Source: CBIHLX01 sp966210935
GTDB taxonomy: Bacteria > Patescibacteriota > Saccharimonadia > Saccharimonadales > Saccharimonadaceae
Reading direction: 5' to 3'
NCBI GenBank assembly: GCA_966210935.1
Contig: CBIHLX010000008.1
Location: 1 to 24,985, forward strand
Length of the DNA stretch: 24,985 nt
A program made the position numbers and the translations under genes. A model generated the notes under the pieces. It was not told the DNA's origin and made no database searches. It saw nothing but the letters and a program-made list of their open reading frames with translations. Shown piece after piece: positions 1 through 5,813 of the stretch. Position 1 is the first letter of the stretch; each line of letters begins with the position of its first letter.

Positions 1-341
1 TATTTCTTGTCGCACTATTTATTTCACTAATACCTATCATCTTGTTTGCAAATGTTCTCGCGGGAGCGTTTTTTATAGTACTCCTGGCAATTATTTTAAT
101 TGGCATTGGTAAGTGGCAAGCCGGGGAGGTGTCTTCGGTACTGTATAAAAAAGGCCTCGATGACACAGGCTTTCTCACCCTATATCTATTTATCCTTGCA
201 CCCGCCATGGTGGCAGTACTATGCCAGATCAACACAAGAGCAACTATAGCCTATGTGATCATGTTATATGCAGGAATGTTCGCACTTCATTTTGCAGTCA
301 TCTACGGGCTTCTCCAGTACATGATCAAACGGCAACAATAG
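1..341 (+). CDS. Membrane protein, 3' part only
   Basis: The reading frame is open from base 3 to a TAG at 339-341, so the gene starts before the window; the TTG at 42 is an internal codon rather than a convincing start. The visible 112 residues contain about four hydrophobic segments: one at the very beginning running into FANVLAGAFFIVLLAIILIG, then two further segments after a polar loop (KWQAGEVSSVLYKKGLDD), ending in a short basic tail (IKRQQ). It is therefore an integral membrane protein with a probable cytoplasmic C-terminus. I do not recognise the family. It converges on the crp1 gene with only 11 bases between the two stop codons and no visible terminator hairpin. Confidence 0.6.
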   Translation, partial: FLVALFISLIPIILFANVLAGAFFIVLLAIILIGIGKWQAGEVSSVLYKKGLDDTGFLTLYLFILAPAMVAVLCQINTRATIAYVIMLYAGMFALHFAVIYGLLQYMIKRQQ

Positions 342-352
342 AAGGATTGTAA

Positions 353-1003
353 CTAAGACTGGCTCAGCTTGGCCTCAAGTGCTTGAAAATCATGCACGAC
401 AAATGAGCGACCAACCCGTGAAAATACTTCTTCTGACTCCATAAGCTTAGCTAGCTCGCGACTGACTGTTTCGCGCGATAACCCCGCACGCTGCGCAAGA
501 TCAGATATACCCATAGTAATAACGCACGATCCATCACCTCTCATTTCACCAAAGCGTCGACCCTCGATAAGCAACTCAAAGAGAACTCGATCATGGGTGC
601 TTCCACTCATCAGCAAAATAACGCGCTGCTGAGCGTTTTCAATGCCGCTAAATGAATCCTGGAGAAGGTTGTAAGTAGTCTCGGGATGATCCTTAAGATA
701 TGCAACGAAGTCTTCTACCGGCGCACGTCGCACTTCGATAGACGTAGCTGCTTCAAAGAAATAACGATTTGGCGTTTTGTTTATTGCCCACGACACAGGG
801 AAGAATACACCCGGCCTGAAGACATTCAGCACCACCTCAACACCGGTAGAGTCTATATCATACTTGCGCACTTTACCGCTTTCTAGAAAAAAAATGCCCG
901 CGGGATCATCGCGAGCATAAATAAGAATCTGACCTTTATGATACGCCTTCAAAGGATATTGTGAGAAAAACCTATTAATACCATTTGTCGCAGCGCTATC
1001 CAT
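353..1003 (-). CDS. Crp/Fnr-family transcriptional regulator (crp1)
   Basis: A 216-residue protein with the two-domain Crp/Fnr architecture: an N-terminal cyclic-nucleotide-binding-type beta barrel (about 10-110), a long dimerisation helix (about 110-145) and a C-terminal winged helix-turn-helix (about 160-205) with recognition helix SRETVSREL; R177-E178-T179-V180 and R182 match the residues by which E. coli CRP reads TGTGA. The phosphate-binding cassette of cAMP binders (GE...RS/A) is absent; this stretch reads FFPVS (67-71). There is no Fnr-type cysteine cluster. A frame extension upstream to 1048 exists, but ATG 1003 is preferred because GGAAGG lies 6 bases before it and because it gives the same length as crp3. 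It follows crp2 in the same orientation with its own promoter in the 57-bp gap. The ligand and targets are unknown. Confidence 0.9.
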   Translation of the reverse strand: MDSAATNGINRFFSQYPLKAYHKGQILIYARDDPAGIFFLESGKVRKYDIDSTGVEVVLNVFRPGVFFPVSWAINKTPNRYFFEAATSIEVRRAPVEDFVAYLKDHPETTYNLLQDSFSGIENAQQRVILLMSGSTHDRVLFELLIEGRRFGEMRGDGSCVITMGISDLAQRAGLSRETVSRELAKLMESEEVFSRVGRSFVVHDFQALEAKLSQS

Positions 1004-1019
1004 GACTATCCTTCCCGTA

Positions 1020-1048
1020 ACTATATGACGAAAGTGGTCGCTATACAA
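1020..1048 (-). promoter_or_regulatory. Sigma70-type promoter of crp1
   Basis: On the minus strand, TTGTAT (1043-1048), a 17-base spacer and TATAGT (1020-1025) form a good sigma70-like promoter in the short gap between crp2 and crp1, so crp1 can be transcribed separately from crp2. No TGTGA-N6-TCACA site is seen here, unlike in front of crp2 and crp3. Confidence 0.55.
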
Positions 1049-1060
1049 GTAGAATAACCG

Positions 1061-1720
1061 CTATTTATGTGTCTGTAAATATATCTCGAGCTCAACAGTA
1101 CTTGGCACGGTAATAGAAGATCGACGAACTTCGATTAAACCCCGCTCCTTCAGCGAGCGTATTTCGCGCCCAACCGTTTCACGCGCCAAACCAATCCGAG
1201 CCCCTAGCATCGCCTGACTAAGTTCTACTTTATAACCACCCTCGGGGGACTCTTCACCAATTTGATGACAGGCGGCTAGAATCTCGGTAATCAATCGCAC
1301 TTTGGCGCTGCCATCCATGAGACGAACCATGCGCCGCAAAGAGTCATCGAACTTTTTATACAGCACCGACAACAAGTTCATGACTACCGGCGGATTATCA
1401 CCTAAAAACCTTAGCGCTGCATCGACAGGGGCTTGGCGAACAATGATATCAGTATCAGCCTCGTGTATCAAAAATGATGGTGAGTGATTCATGATCAAAG
1501 AAAGCGGAAAGAAGGAGGGGCTTTTAAACATATCGATAATGATAGACTCACCTCTATATGAGGAGTCGTATAACTTGACCCGGCCTTCAACGAGTAAGTA
1601 GGCGTGCTCTGCAACTTCACCGGGCAACACAAGTATCTGACCCTTCTTAAACTTATGCACGGGATAGTCACCAAAGAACTCTTCAATTTTCTCAACTGTC
1701 TCTGGCAGTAAATACCTCAT
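1061..1720 (-). CDS. Crp/Fnr-family transcriptional regulator (crp2), probably autoregulated
   Basis: A 219-residue Crp/Fnr protein: effector-type barrel (about 12-110, with FKKGQILVLPGE and the YLLVEGRVKLYD strand), dimerisation helix (about 110-150) and winged helix-turn-helix with recognition helix ARETVGREI (R180, E181, G183, R185), nearly the CRP recognition helix. The cAMP-binding cassette is replaced by FFPLS (70-74), so a different ligand or none is likely. There is one cysteine (C151), so no iron-sulfur cluster. Start ATG 1720 is chosen over the upstream in-frame extension to 1762 because AGGAGA precedes it at good spacing and because the extension would run through the promoter's -10 box. 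Its promoter holds a 24-bp palindrome of CRP type, which suggests negative autoregulation. It is divergent from the GreA-like gene and upstream of crp1. Confidence 0.92.
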   Translation of the reverse strand: MRYLLPETVEKIEEFFGDYPVHKFKKGQILVLPGEVAEHAYLLVEGRVKLYDSSYRGESIIIDMFKSPSFFPLSLIMNHSPSFLIHEADTDIIVRQAPVDAALRFLGDNPPVVMNLLSVLYKKFDDSLRRMVRLMDGSAKVRLITEILAACHQIGEESPEGGYKVELSQAMLGARIGLARETVGREIRSLKERGLIEVRRSSITVPSTVELEIYLQTHK

Positions 1721-1744
1721 ATTTTCTCCTCGGCTCTTGATAGC

Positions 1745-1773
1745 ATTATACTTGTGTGACAATAATCACACAA
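1745..1773 (-). promoter_or_regulatory. Promoter of crp2
   Basis: Minus strand: -35 TTGTGT (1768-1773), 17-base spacer, -10 TATAAT (1745-1750, perfect). Transcription would start about 1738, giving a leader of about 18 bases that includes the AGGAGA ribosome binding site. The whole spacer and the -35 box are contained in the palindrome 1751-1774. Confidence 0.75.
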
Positions 1774-1774
1774 G
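1751..1774. promoter_or_regulatory. CRP-type operator palindrome in the crp2 promoter
   Basis: Perfect inverted repeat with 9-bp arms, CTTGTGTGA (1751-1759) and TCACACAAG (1766-1774), around a 6-bp centre CAATAA. The inner part is exactly the CRP layout TGTGA-N6-TCACA. It fills the space between the -35 and -10 boxes of crp2, so a bound dimer would exclude RNA polymerase: repression is expected. It lies 84-107 bp before the GreA-like gene on the other strand, which it could also influence. Confidence 0.85.
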
Positions 1775-1794
1775 TAGCATTTCATGGCGCACAG

Positions 1795-1817
1795 ATACGC
1801 GACATACCCTCGCGTAT
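1795..1817. repeat. Inverted repeat upstream of the GreA-like gene
   Basis: ATACGCGA (1795-1802) and TCGCGTAT (1810-1817) are exact inverted repeats separated by 7 bases. The right arm runs into TATTAT (1815-1820), a possible -10 box for the gene starting at 1858. The core is unlike the CRP site, so it could be an operator for another regulator or an RNA hairpin in a leader. Confidence 0.5.
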
Positions 1818-1857
1818 TATCTCTATATCAACCACCATTAAACAGGCATAAAAAGTC

Positions 1858-2310
1858 ATGCACACTAAATCCACCACATTAACCATATATGGATTCGAAA
1901 AGCTTCGGGCTAAGCTTCATCTTCTAAAAAATCGGCATGAACATATCGTACGAGACCTGCAAGAGAAGATCGACGATCAGGACGTACTGAACTTGAAGCG
2001 CATTGAAATAGATCTTATTGCTTCTGACATGGCAAAGATAAAAGAAATCCTGGCAGCTGCAACAATCATGACAAAAGACTCGACTCCAGTTAAAGCCCAG
2101 CAGGGGACGAAGGTTGTTTATATGCATCACGAAACGGGCCTGGAGCAAGAGGTAACCTTAGTAGACCCCCTTGAGGCTGACCCGCTCGAAGGATACATCT
2201 CGGTACAATCGCCGGTTGGCTCGCAACTCTTAGGGCGTCAGATTGGCGACTCGGTAACCGTTACCACTGCAAAAACCAGACTAAGTCTTACTATCACCGG
2301 CTTAGAATAG
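1858..2310 (+). CDS. GreA/GreB-like transcription elongation factor, diverged
   Basis: A 150-residue protein with the two Gre domains: an N-terminal helical hairpin (about 8-70, opening with IYGFEKLRAKL) and a C-terminal FKBP-like domain (about 78-150) carrying the family signature ISVQSPVGSQLLGRQIGDSV (114-133). Gre factors enter the RNA polymerase secondary channel and stimulate cleavage of backtracked RNA using two acidic residues at the hairpin tip, normally in GDLxENAEY. Here that tip is lost; the corresponding region reads KIDDQDVLNLKR (37-48) and the coil is a few residues shorter, so at most one of the two acids is kept. It may be a cleavage-defective or regulatory Gre paralogue. There is no clear ribosome binding site before ATG 1858; CATAAA 5 bases upstream may be a -10 box. 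It stands alone between the crp2 control region and the LLM operon. Confidence 0.8.
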   Translation: MHTKSTTLTIYGFEKLRAKLHLLKNRHEHIVRDLQEKIDDQDVLNLKRIEIDLIASDMAKIKEILAAATIMTKDSTPVKAQQGTKVVYMHHETGLEQEVTLVDPLEADPLEGYISVQSPVGSQLLGRQIGDSVTVTTAKTRLSLTITGLE

Positions 2311-2374
2311 ACAAAGCCACTCGTTCGTTCACGACAAGGCAAAGACAATGCCGAGCATTGGTACAGTCACAGTG

Positions 2375-2402
2375 TTGAGCGTAATGCCGTATGTGCTATA
2401 CT
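2375..2402 (+). promoter_or_regulatory. Promoter of the LLM-dehydrogenase-csaA operon
   Basis: TTGAGC (2375-2380), a 16-base spacer and TATACT (2397-2402). The -10 box is embedded in an inverted repeat CTATAC-TTA-GTATAG (2396-2410), a possible small operator. A leader of about 24 bases follows, with AGGCGG (2421-2426) six bases before ATG 2433. Confidence 0.6.
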
Positions 2403-2432
2403 TAGTATAGTAATTAACTCAGGCGGTAACCT

Positions 2433-3503
2433 ATGACTCAAAAGAAATCACAAAACAGCAATCCGATTTACTTCGGTATCGATACCTTTGGTGATTTACC
2501 GGTCGATGACAGAGGTAAACTTATGTCGCACGCCGAGGCTATTCGCCAAGTGACGAAAGAAGCGGTCTTAGCAGATAAGTTAGGTATTGACGTAATCGCT
2601 CTCGGTGAGCACCATCGCCCAGAATACTCCATTTCAAGTCCTGAGACGGTTCTAGCCGGCATTGCAACACAGACCTCTCGCATCAAGCTAGCGTCGGGCG
2701 TGACAGTACTTAGCTCAGATGATCCAGTGCGCGTCTTCCAGCGTTTCGCAACAGTTGACGCACTGTCGAACGGCAGGGCGCAGGTCATCTTGGGGCGGGG
2801 TTCATTTACCGAATCTTTTCCGCTGTTTGGTTATGATCTTCGGGATTATGATGTCTTATTTGAGGAGAAGATTGATCTTTTTGCCAAGATCCTCAAGGAA
2901 AAGCCGGTTACCTGGGAAGGCACCACTCGTGCCTCGCTCGACGATGTGGAGATATTCCCAAAAACCGAGTCTGGTCACCTTGAAACATTGGTGGGCGTTG
3001 GCGGTTCTCCGGAGTCGGTTATTCGTGCGGCACGTTATGGCTTCCCGATGGTTCTCGCTATTATTGGCGGTGCTCCTGATCGTTTCGTGCCTTACGTAGA
3101 GCTCTACCGTCAGGCAGCTACCGAACTCGGCACTCCACTTCATCCGGTCGGCATGCATTCGCCTGGATTTGTAGCCGAAACAGACAAAGAAGCCATCGAC
3201 CAAGCTTTTCCATGCTTTAAAGAGCAAATGGATAGGATCGGTAAGACACGCGGCTGGCCGCCAATGAGTCGCGAGCACTTCCTCCAGGAAGTGAAGCAGG
3301 GCTCATTGTATGTCGGCTCGCCTGAAACAGTAGCTCATAAAATTGCTAAGGCAATGAAGGTGCTCGGTGTAAACCGCTTTGACCTAACCTATGGTTTTGG
3401 GCCAATGCCAGCCAGCGCTCGCCTGAAGATGATCGAGCTTTACGCCACGCAGGTTATTCCACGCGTGCGTGAGTTACTCACCGAAGATGGGGGTGGTAAA
3501 TAA
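2433..3503 (+). CDS. LLM-class (luciferase-like) flavin-dependent oxidoreductase
   Basis: A 356-residue single-domain protein of the bacterial luciferase-like TIM-barrel family. Typical segments are IYFGIDTFG near the N-terminus, GIDVIALGEHH (about 50-61), the SGVTVLSSDDPVRVFQRFAT stretch (about 92-112), SNGRAQVILGRGSF (about 116-129) and, near the C-terminus, GSPETVAHKI (about 290-300). Overall it resembles the long-LLM subgroup often annotated as putative FMN monooxygenases. Enzymes of this family use reduced FMN or F420 made by a partner; the substrate cannot be read from the sequence. The next gene, 3 bases downstream, encodes an F420-reductase-type dehydrogenase, so the two probably act together. 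Cytoplasmic, with no signal peptide. Start ATG 2433 is supported by AGGCGG. Confidence 0.88.
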   Translation: MTQKKSQNSNPIYFGIDTFGDLPVDDRGKLMSHAEAIRQVTKEAVLADKLGIDVIALGEHHRPEYSISSPETVLAGIATQTSRIKLASGVTVLSSDDPVRVFQRFATVDALSNGRAQVILGRGSFTESFPLFGYDLRDYDVLFEEKIDLFAKILKEKPVTWEGTTRASLDDVEIFPKTESGHLETLVGVGGSPESVIRAARYGFPMVLAIIGGAPDRFVPYVELYRQAATELGTPLHPVGMHSPGFVAETDKEAIDQAFPCFKEQMDRIGKTRGWPPMSREHFLQEVKQGSLYVGSPETVAHKIAKAMKVLGVNRFDLTYGFGPMPASARLKMIELYATQVIPRVRELLTEDGGGK

Positions 3504-3506
3504 TAG

Positions 3507-4199
3507 ATGCGAGTTAAAAGCATCGGTATTCTTGGCGCCGGGAAGGTAGGTATCGTCCTTGCACAACTTGCTCTCAAGGCAGGCTACGATGTGTATATTG
3601 CCGGCTCAGGTGATCCAAACAAGATAGAGCTGACGATCAAAATTCTTACCCCAGGAGCTATAGCCATGAAGGCGAGCGATGTAGCTCGTCAAGCAGATAT
3701 TATCATTCTCGCGCTTCCGCTTGGTAAATACCAAAGTATCCCAAAGAACGAACTAGCTGGAAAGATAGTAATCGATGCCATGAACTATTGGTGGGAAGTT
3801 GATGGAATTCGACGTGACCTCACCGATCCAACTACCTCTACAAGCGAAACAATTCAGGCCTTCCTGCCGAAGTCGCGTATTATCAAAGCCTTTAACCACA
3901 TGGGCTATCATGATCTTCACGATGAACATAAGCCTGTCGGATCGCCCAACAGAAAAGCAATTGCGATTGCTGGCGATAAACCTATCGATGTGGCGACGGT
4001 GTCGGAAATCGTAGATCGGCTTGGTTTTGATCCACTTGTCATCGGCCCACTAGCGGCAGGCGTTCGCCTTGAGCCAGGCAGCGGAGCGTTTGGCGCCAAT
4101 GTCAACGCCGACACCCTTCGCGACATCCTTGATGATTTTACCCGGACAGAACGGGGTAAAGAGGTGCTCGCGGTGCGCACCGGCAAAACCAAATGGTAA
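3507..4199 (+). CDS. NADPH-dependent F420 reductase-type Rossmann oxidoreductase
   Basis: A 230-residue protein beginning with a Rossmann nucleotide-binding motif ([15 protein letters not shown], GxGxxG at about 10-15). ALPLGKY (about 73-79), the IDAMNYW segment (about 91-97) and [14 protein letters not shown] (about 123-136) match the NADP oxidoreductase, F420-dependent family (PF03807 plus a C-terminal extension). Family members move hydride between NADP(H) and F420 or act as general NAD(P) reductases; use of F420 here is unproven, since no cofactor gene is in the window. It starts 3 bases after the LLM stop, almost certainly co-transcribed and translationally linked. A plausible role is supplying or recycling reducing equivalents for the LLM enzyme. 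Confidence 0.85.
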   Translation: MRVKSIGILGAGKVGIVLAQLALKAGYDVYIAGSGDPNKIELTIKILTPGAIAMKASDVARQADIIILALPLGKYQSIPKNELAGKIVIDAMNYWWEVDGIRRDLTDPTTSTSETIQAFLPKSRIIKAFNHMGYHDLHDEHKPVGSPNRKAIAIAGDKPIDVATVSEIVDRLGFDPLVIGPLAAGVRLEPGSGAFGANVNADTLRDILDDFTRTERGKEVLAVRTGKTKW

Positions 4200-4203
4200 T
4201 AGG

Positions 4204-4209
4204 CATAAT
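4204..4209 (+). promoter_or_regulatory. Possible -10 box for a leaderless csaA transcript
   Basis: CATAAT lies exactly 6 bases before the csaA start codon, and csaA lacks a recognisable Shine-Dalgarno sequence. This matches the pattern seen before other genes here, but no good -35 is visible and csaA could simply be read from the operon promoter. Confidence 0.3.
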
Positions 4210-4215
4210 AAGCCC

Positions 4216-4548
4216 ATGGCAACATACGATGACTTTCAAAAATTAGATATCAGGGTTGGCAGAGTTATTACTGCCGAGGACTTTCCTGAAGCACGCAAAC
4301 CCGCGTATAAGTTAACTCTTGATTTTGGTGACGAGATCGGCATTAAACGCTCAAGCGCACAGCTACCACAGAATTACTCCAAGGAGGAACTGGAAGGTAA
4401 GTTAGTTATGGCCGTCGTAAATTTTCCACCTCGTCAAATCGGGCCCTTCATGTCGGAAGTTCTGACACTTGGCGTCCCGGGCGATAACGGTGACTGCGTT
4501 CTTATCACCCCTGACAAGGCCGCATCGGTCGGTGGTCAACTTTACTAA
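4216..4548 (+). CDS. csaA: CsaA-like tRNA-binding-domain protein
   Basis: A 110-residue protein consisting of one OB-fold tRNA-binding domain, the full length of the CsaA family (about 110 residues). Matching features: FQKLDIRVGRVITAEDFPEA near the N-terminus, LDFGDEIGIKRSSAQL (about 36-51), GKLVMAVVNFPPRQIGPFMS (about 62-81) and the C-terminal LGVPGDNGDCVLITPD. CsaA proteins are dimeric, bind tRNA and have been described as export-related chaperones in Bacillus; which role applies here is unknown. A long in-frame extension upstream (to 4069) overlaps the dehydrogenase gene and is not part of the conserved domain, so ATG 4216 is used. Its last 4 bases overlap the end of the convergent hydrolase gene. 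Confidence 0.88.
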   Translation: MATYDDFQKLDIRVGRVITAEDFPEARKPAYKLTLDFGDEIGIKRSSAQLPQNYSKEELEGKLVMAVVNFPPRQIGPFMSEVLTLGVPGDNGDCVLITPDKAASVGGQLY

Positions 4549-5354
4549 CCCCGCTCAATAACACGTTTTACTGCCTTAACTACAGCCGGTACATACGGCC
4601 CCAACAGTTCGTGGCCAGCGGGCACTACAGTTAACTTCGCCCTATCATTGGCAGCCACGACGTCGTCTAGGTTCTTTTTAATCACCACCGGGTCAAGCGC
4701 GCCGTGGAGTATGTGCAGAGGTTTTTTAAGGCGCTTGGCGTCACTGAGCGATGTTTGGTGAATAATACTTGATTCAAGCGCAGCTATGTAAATATCGACG
4801 TTATCATGTGTGACATCAAACGCCTTGCCAACAACCTTCAGCTTCGAAGCAAACGGCGCCGCATTCACAACCGCGGCCGGCTTCTTAATGACAAGACGGT
4901 AAAAGTCAGTGAGGATTTTATTTGGATTGGGCAGCAGACGACGTCGCTCTTCGTAGCTATAAAAAGGCGGGCTACAGAGGACGAGCGACTTCACAATAAA
5001 CGGATATCGCTTGGCAATTTCCACTGCTACCAGGCTACCCATTGAATGACCGACAATAATCAACGGTCGACGAATATTTAGCCTCAAAAGTGTCGTCGCA
5101 ACTGATTGTGCCTGAATTCCTATGTCATACTGCATCCATCTGGGAGCAGGCGACTTACCAAAACCAAGTAGATCGATTGAGATGATACGGATGTCATCAG
5201 GCAATTCTTTTACGATTTCATCCCAGGCTGCACCAGAATTACCAATACCGTGAATAAGCAAAACTGTTGCTCGAGGCTTTAGAGCCTTCTGGTCAACATG
5301 AACATGCAGTCGGTAGGGGATTCGTAAATATCGATGGACAATTGTATCGAGCAT
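4545..5354 (-). CDS. Alpha/beta-fold hydrolase
   Basis: About 269 residues of a canonical alpha/beta hydrolase. Counting from the GTG at 5357: oxyanion-hole HG (36-37, in LLIHGIGNSG), nucleophile elbow GHSMGS with Ser105, acidic residue in HGALDP (Asp222) and catalytic His249 in PAGHE. There is no signal peptide, so it is probably a cytoplasmic esterase, lipase or thioesterase-like enzyme; the substrate is not predictable. The start may be GTG 5357 or ATG 5354. There is no Shine-Dalgarno sequence; instead TATAAT lies 8 bases before the ATG, so the mRNA may be leaderless. It is divergent from the small membrane gene at 5404 and overlaps csaA by 4 bases tail to tail. Confidence 0.88.
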   Translation of the reverse strand: MLDTIVHRYLRIPYRLHVHVDQKALKPRATVLLIHGIGNSGAAWDEIVKELPDDIRIISIDLLGFGKSPAPRWMQYDIGIQAQSVATTLLRLNIRRPLIIVGHSMGSLVAVEIAKRYPFIVKSLVLCSPPFYSYEERRRLLPNPNKILTDFYRLVIKKPAAVVNAAPFASKLKVVGKAFDVTHDNVDIYIAALESSIIHQTSLSDAKRLKKPLHILHGALDPVVIKKNLDDVVAANDRAKLTVVPAGHELLGPYVPAVVKAVKRVIERG

Positions 5355-5362
5355 CACTATCT

Positions 5363-5368
5363 ATTATA
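5363..5368 (-). promoter_or_regulatory. -10 box of the hydrolase gene, probably leaderless
   Basis: A perfect TATAAT on the minus strand, 8 bases before ATG 5354 and 5 before GTG 5357, with no ribosome binding site between. The transcription start would fall at or within a few bases of the start codon. Confidence 0.5.
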
Positions 5369-5391
5369 TGTCATGCAAACCTTATGTCTGC

Positions 5392-5397
5392 TATGCT
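5392..5397 (+). promoter_or_regulatory. -10 box of the 5404 gene, probably leaderless
   Basis: TATGCT followed by 6 bases (TAAGCC) and ATG 5404, with no Shine-Dalgarno sequence. It is paired divergently with the hydrolase promoter; the two -10 boxes are 23 bases apart. Confidence 0.45.
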
Positions 5398-5403
5398 TAA
5401 GCC

Positions 5404-5784
5404 ATGACAGACTTCGCAGCCATCCTAGCATGTATCATTCTTGCTAGCCTAACTGCGTTCCAGATAGCACTTATCCTTGGCGCGCCAATTGGCAGGTACG
5501 CATGGGGAGGACAGCATAATATCTTACCAGCAAAATTGCGGATCGCTAGTGCCATCTCCATTGTCCTGTATGGAGTTTTTGCGGCATTCATTATCAGCAA
5601 GGCTGGACTGATTCCAGCAATCGGAAATACATCTATCGTCAACGTCGCCGTGTGGACACTTGCGATATACTTTTGTATTGGCGTCCCGATGAATGCTATT
5701 TCACGCAGCAAACCCGAACGTGCGCTCATGACACCGGTTGCATTTGCACTGGCAATCACAACCCTTACCCTTGCACTCCAGTAA
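5404..5784 (+). CDS. Small four-helix membrane protein, unknown function
   Basis: A 126-residue hydrophobic protein with about four transmembrane segments (roughly 5-28, 48-68, 76-97 and 107-125) and a conserved-looking loop after the first helix (GAPIGRYAWGGQHNILPAKL). The loop resembles small uncharacterised integral membrane proteins found in many bacteria; I cannot name a function. ATG 5404 is placed by the -10 box six bases upstream. It ends 29 bases before the stop codon of the convergent GH10 gene; that gap contains a run of seven T's (plus strand, about 5811-5815 and neighbours) but no clear stem. Confidence 0.72.
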   Translation: MTDFAAILACIILASLTAFQIALILGAPIGRYAWGGQHNILPAKLRIASAISIVLYGVFAAFIISKAGLIPAIGNTSIVNVAVWTLAIYFCIGVPMNAISRSKPERALMTPVAFALAITTLTLALQ

Positions 5785-5813
5785 CCTTACCATCAGGCCT
5801 TTGTTCGATTTTT

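Noticed and set aside
353..1720. Crp1 and Crp2 as true cAMP receptors or oxygen-sensing Fnr
   Set aside because: The cAMP phosphate-binding residues are replaced by FFPxS and there are too few cysteines for an Fnr cluster.
2856..3278. 140-residue open frame on the minus strand inside the LLM gene
   Set aside because: It lies wholly within a well-supported conserved gene, has no ribosome binding site and no recognisable motif.
4069..4215. In-frame upstream extension of the CsaA-like protein
   Set aside because: It overlaps the end of the dehydrogenase gene and adds a sequence not found in the family; the 110-residue form is the normal length.
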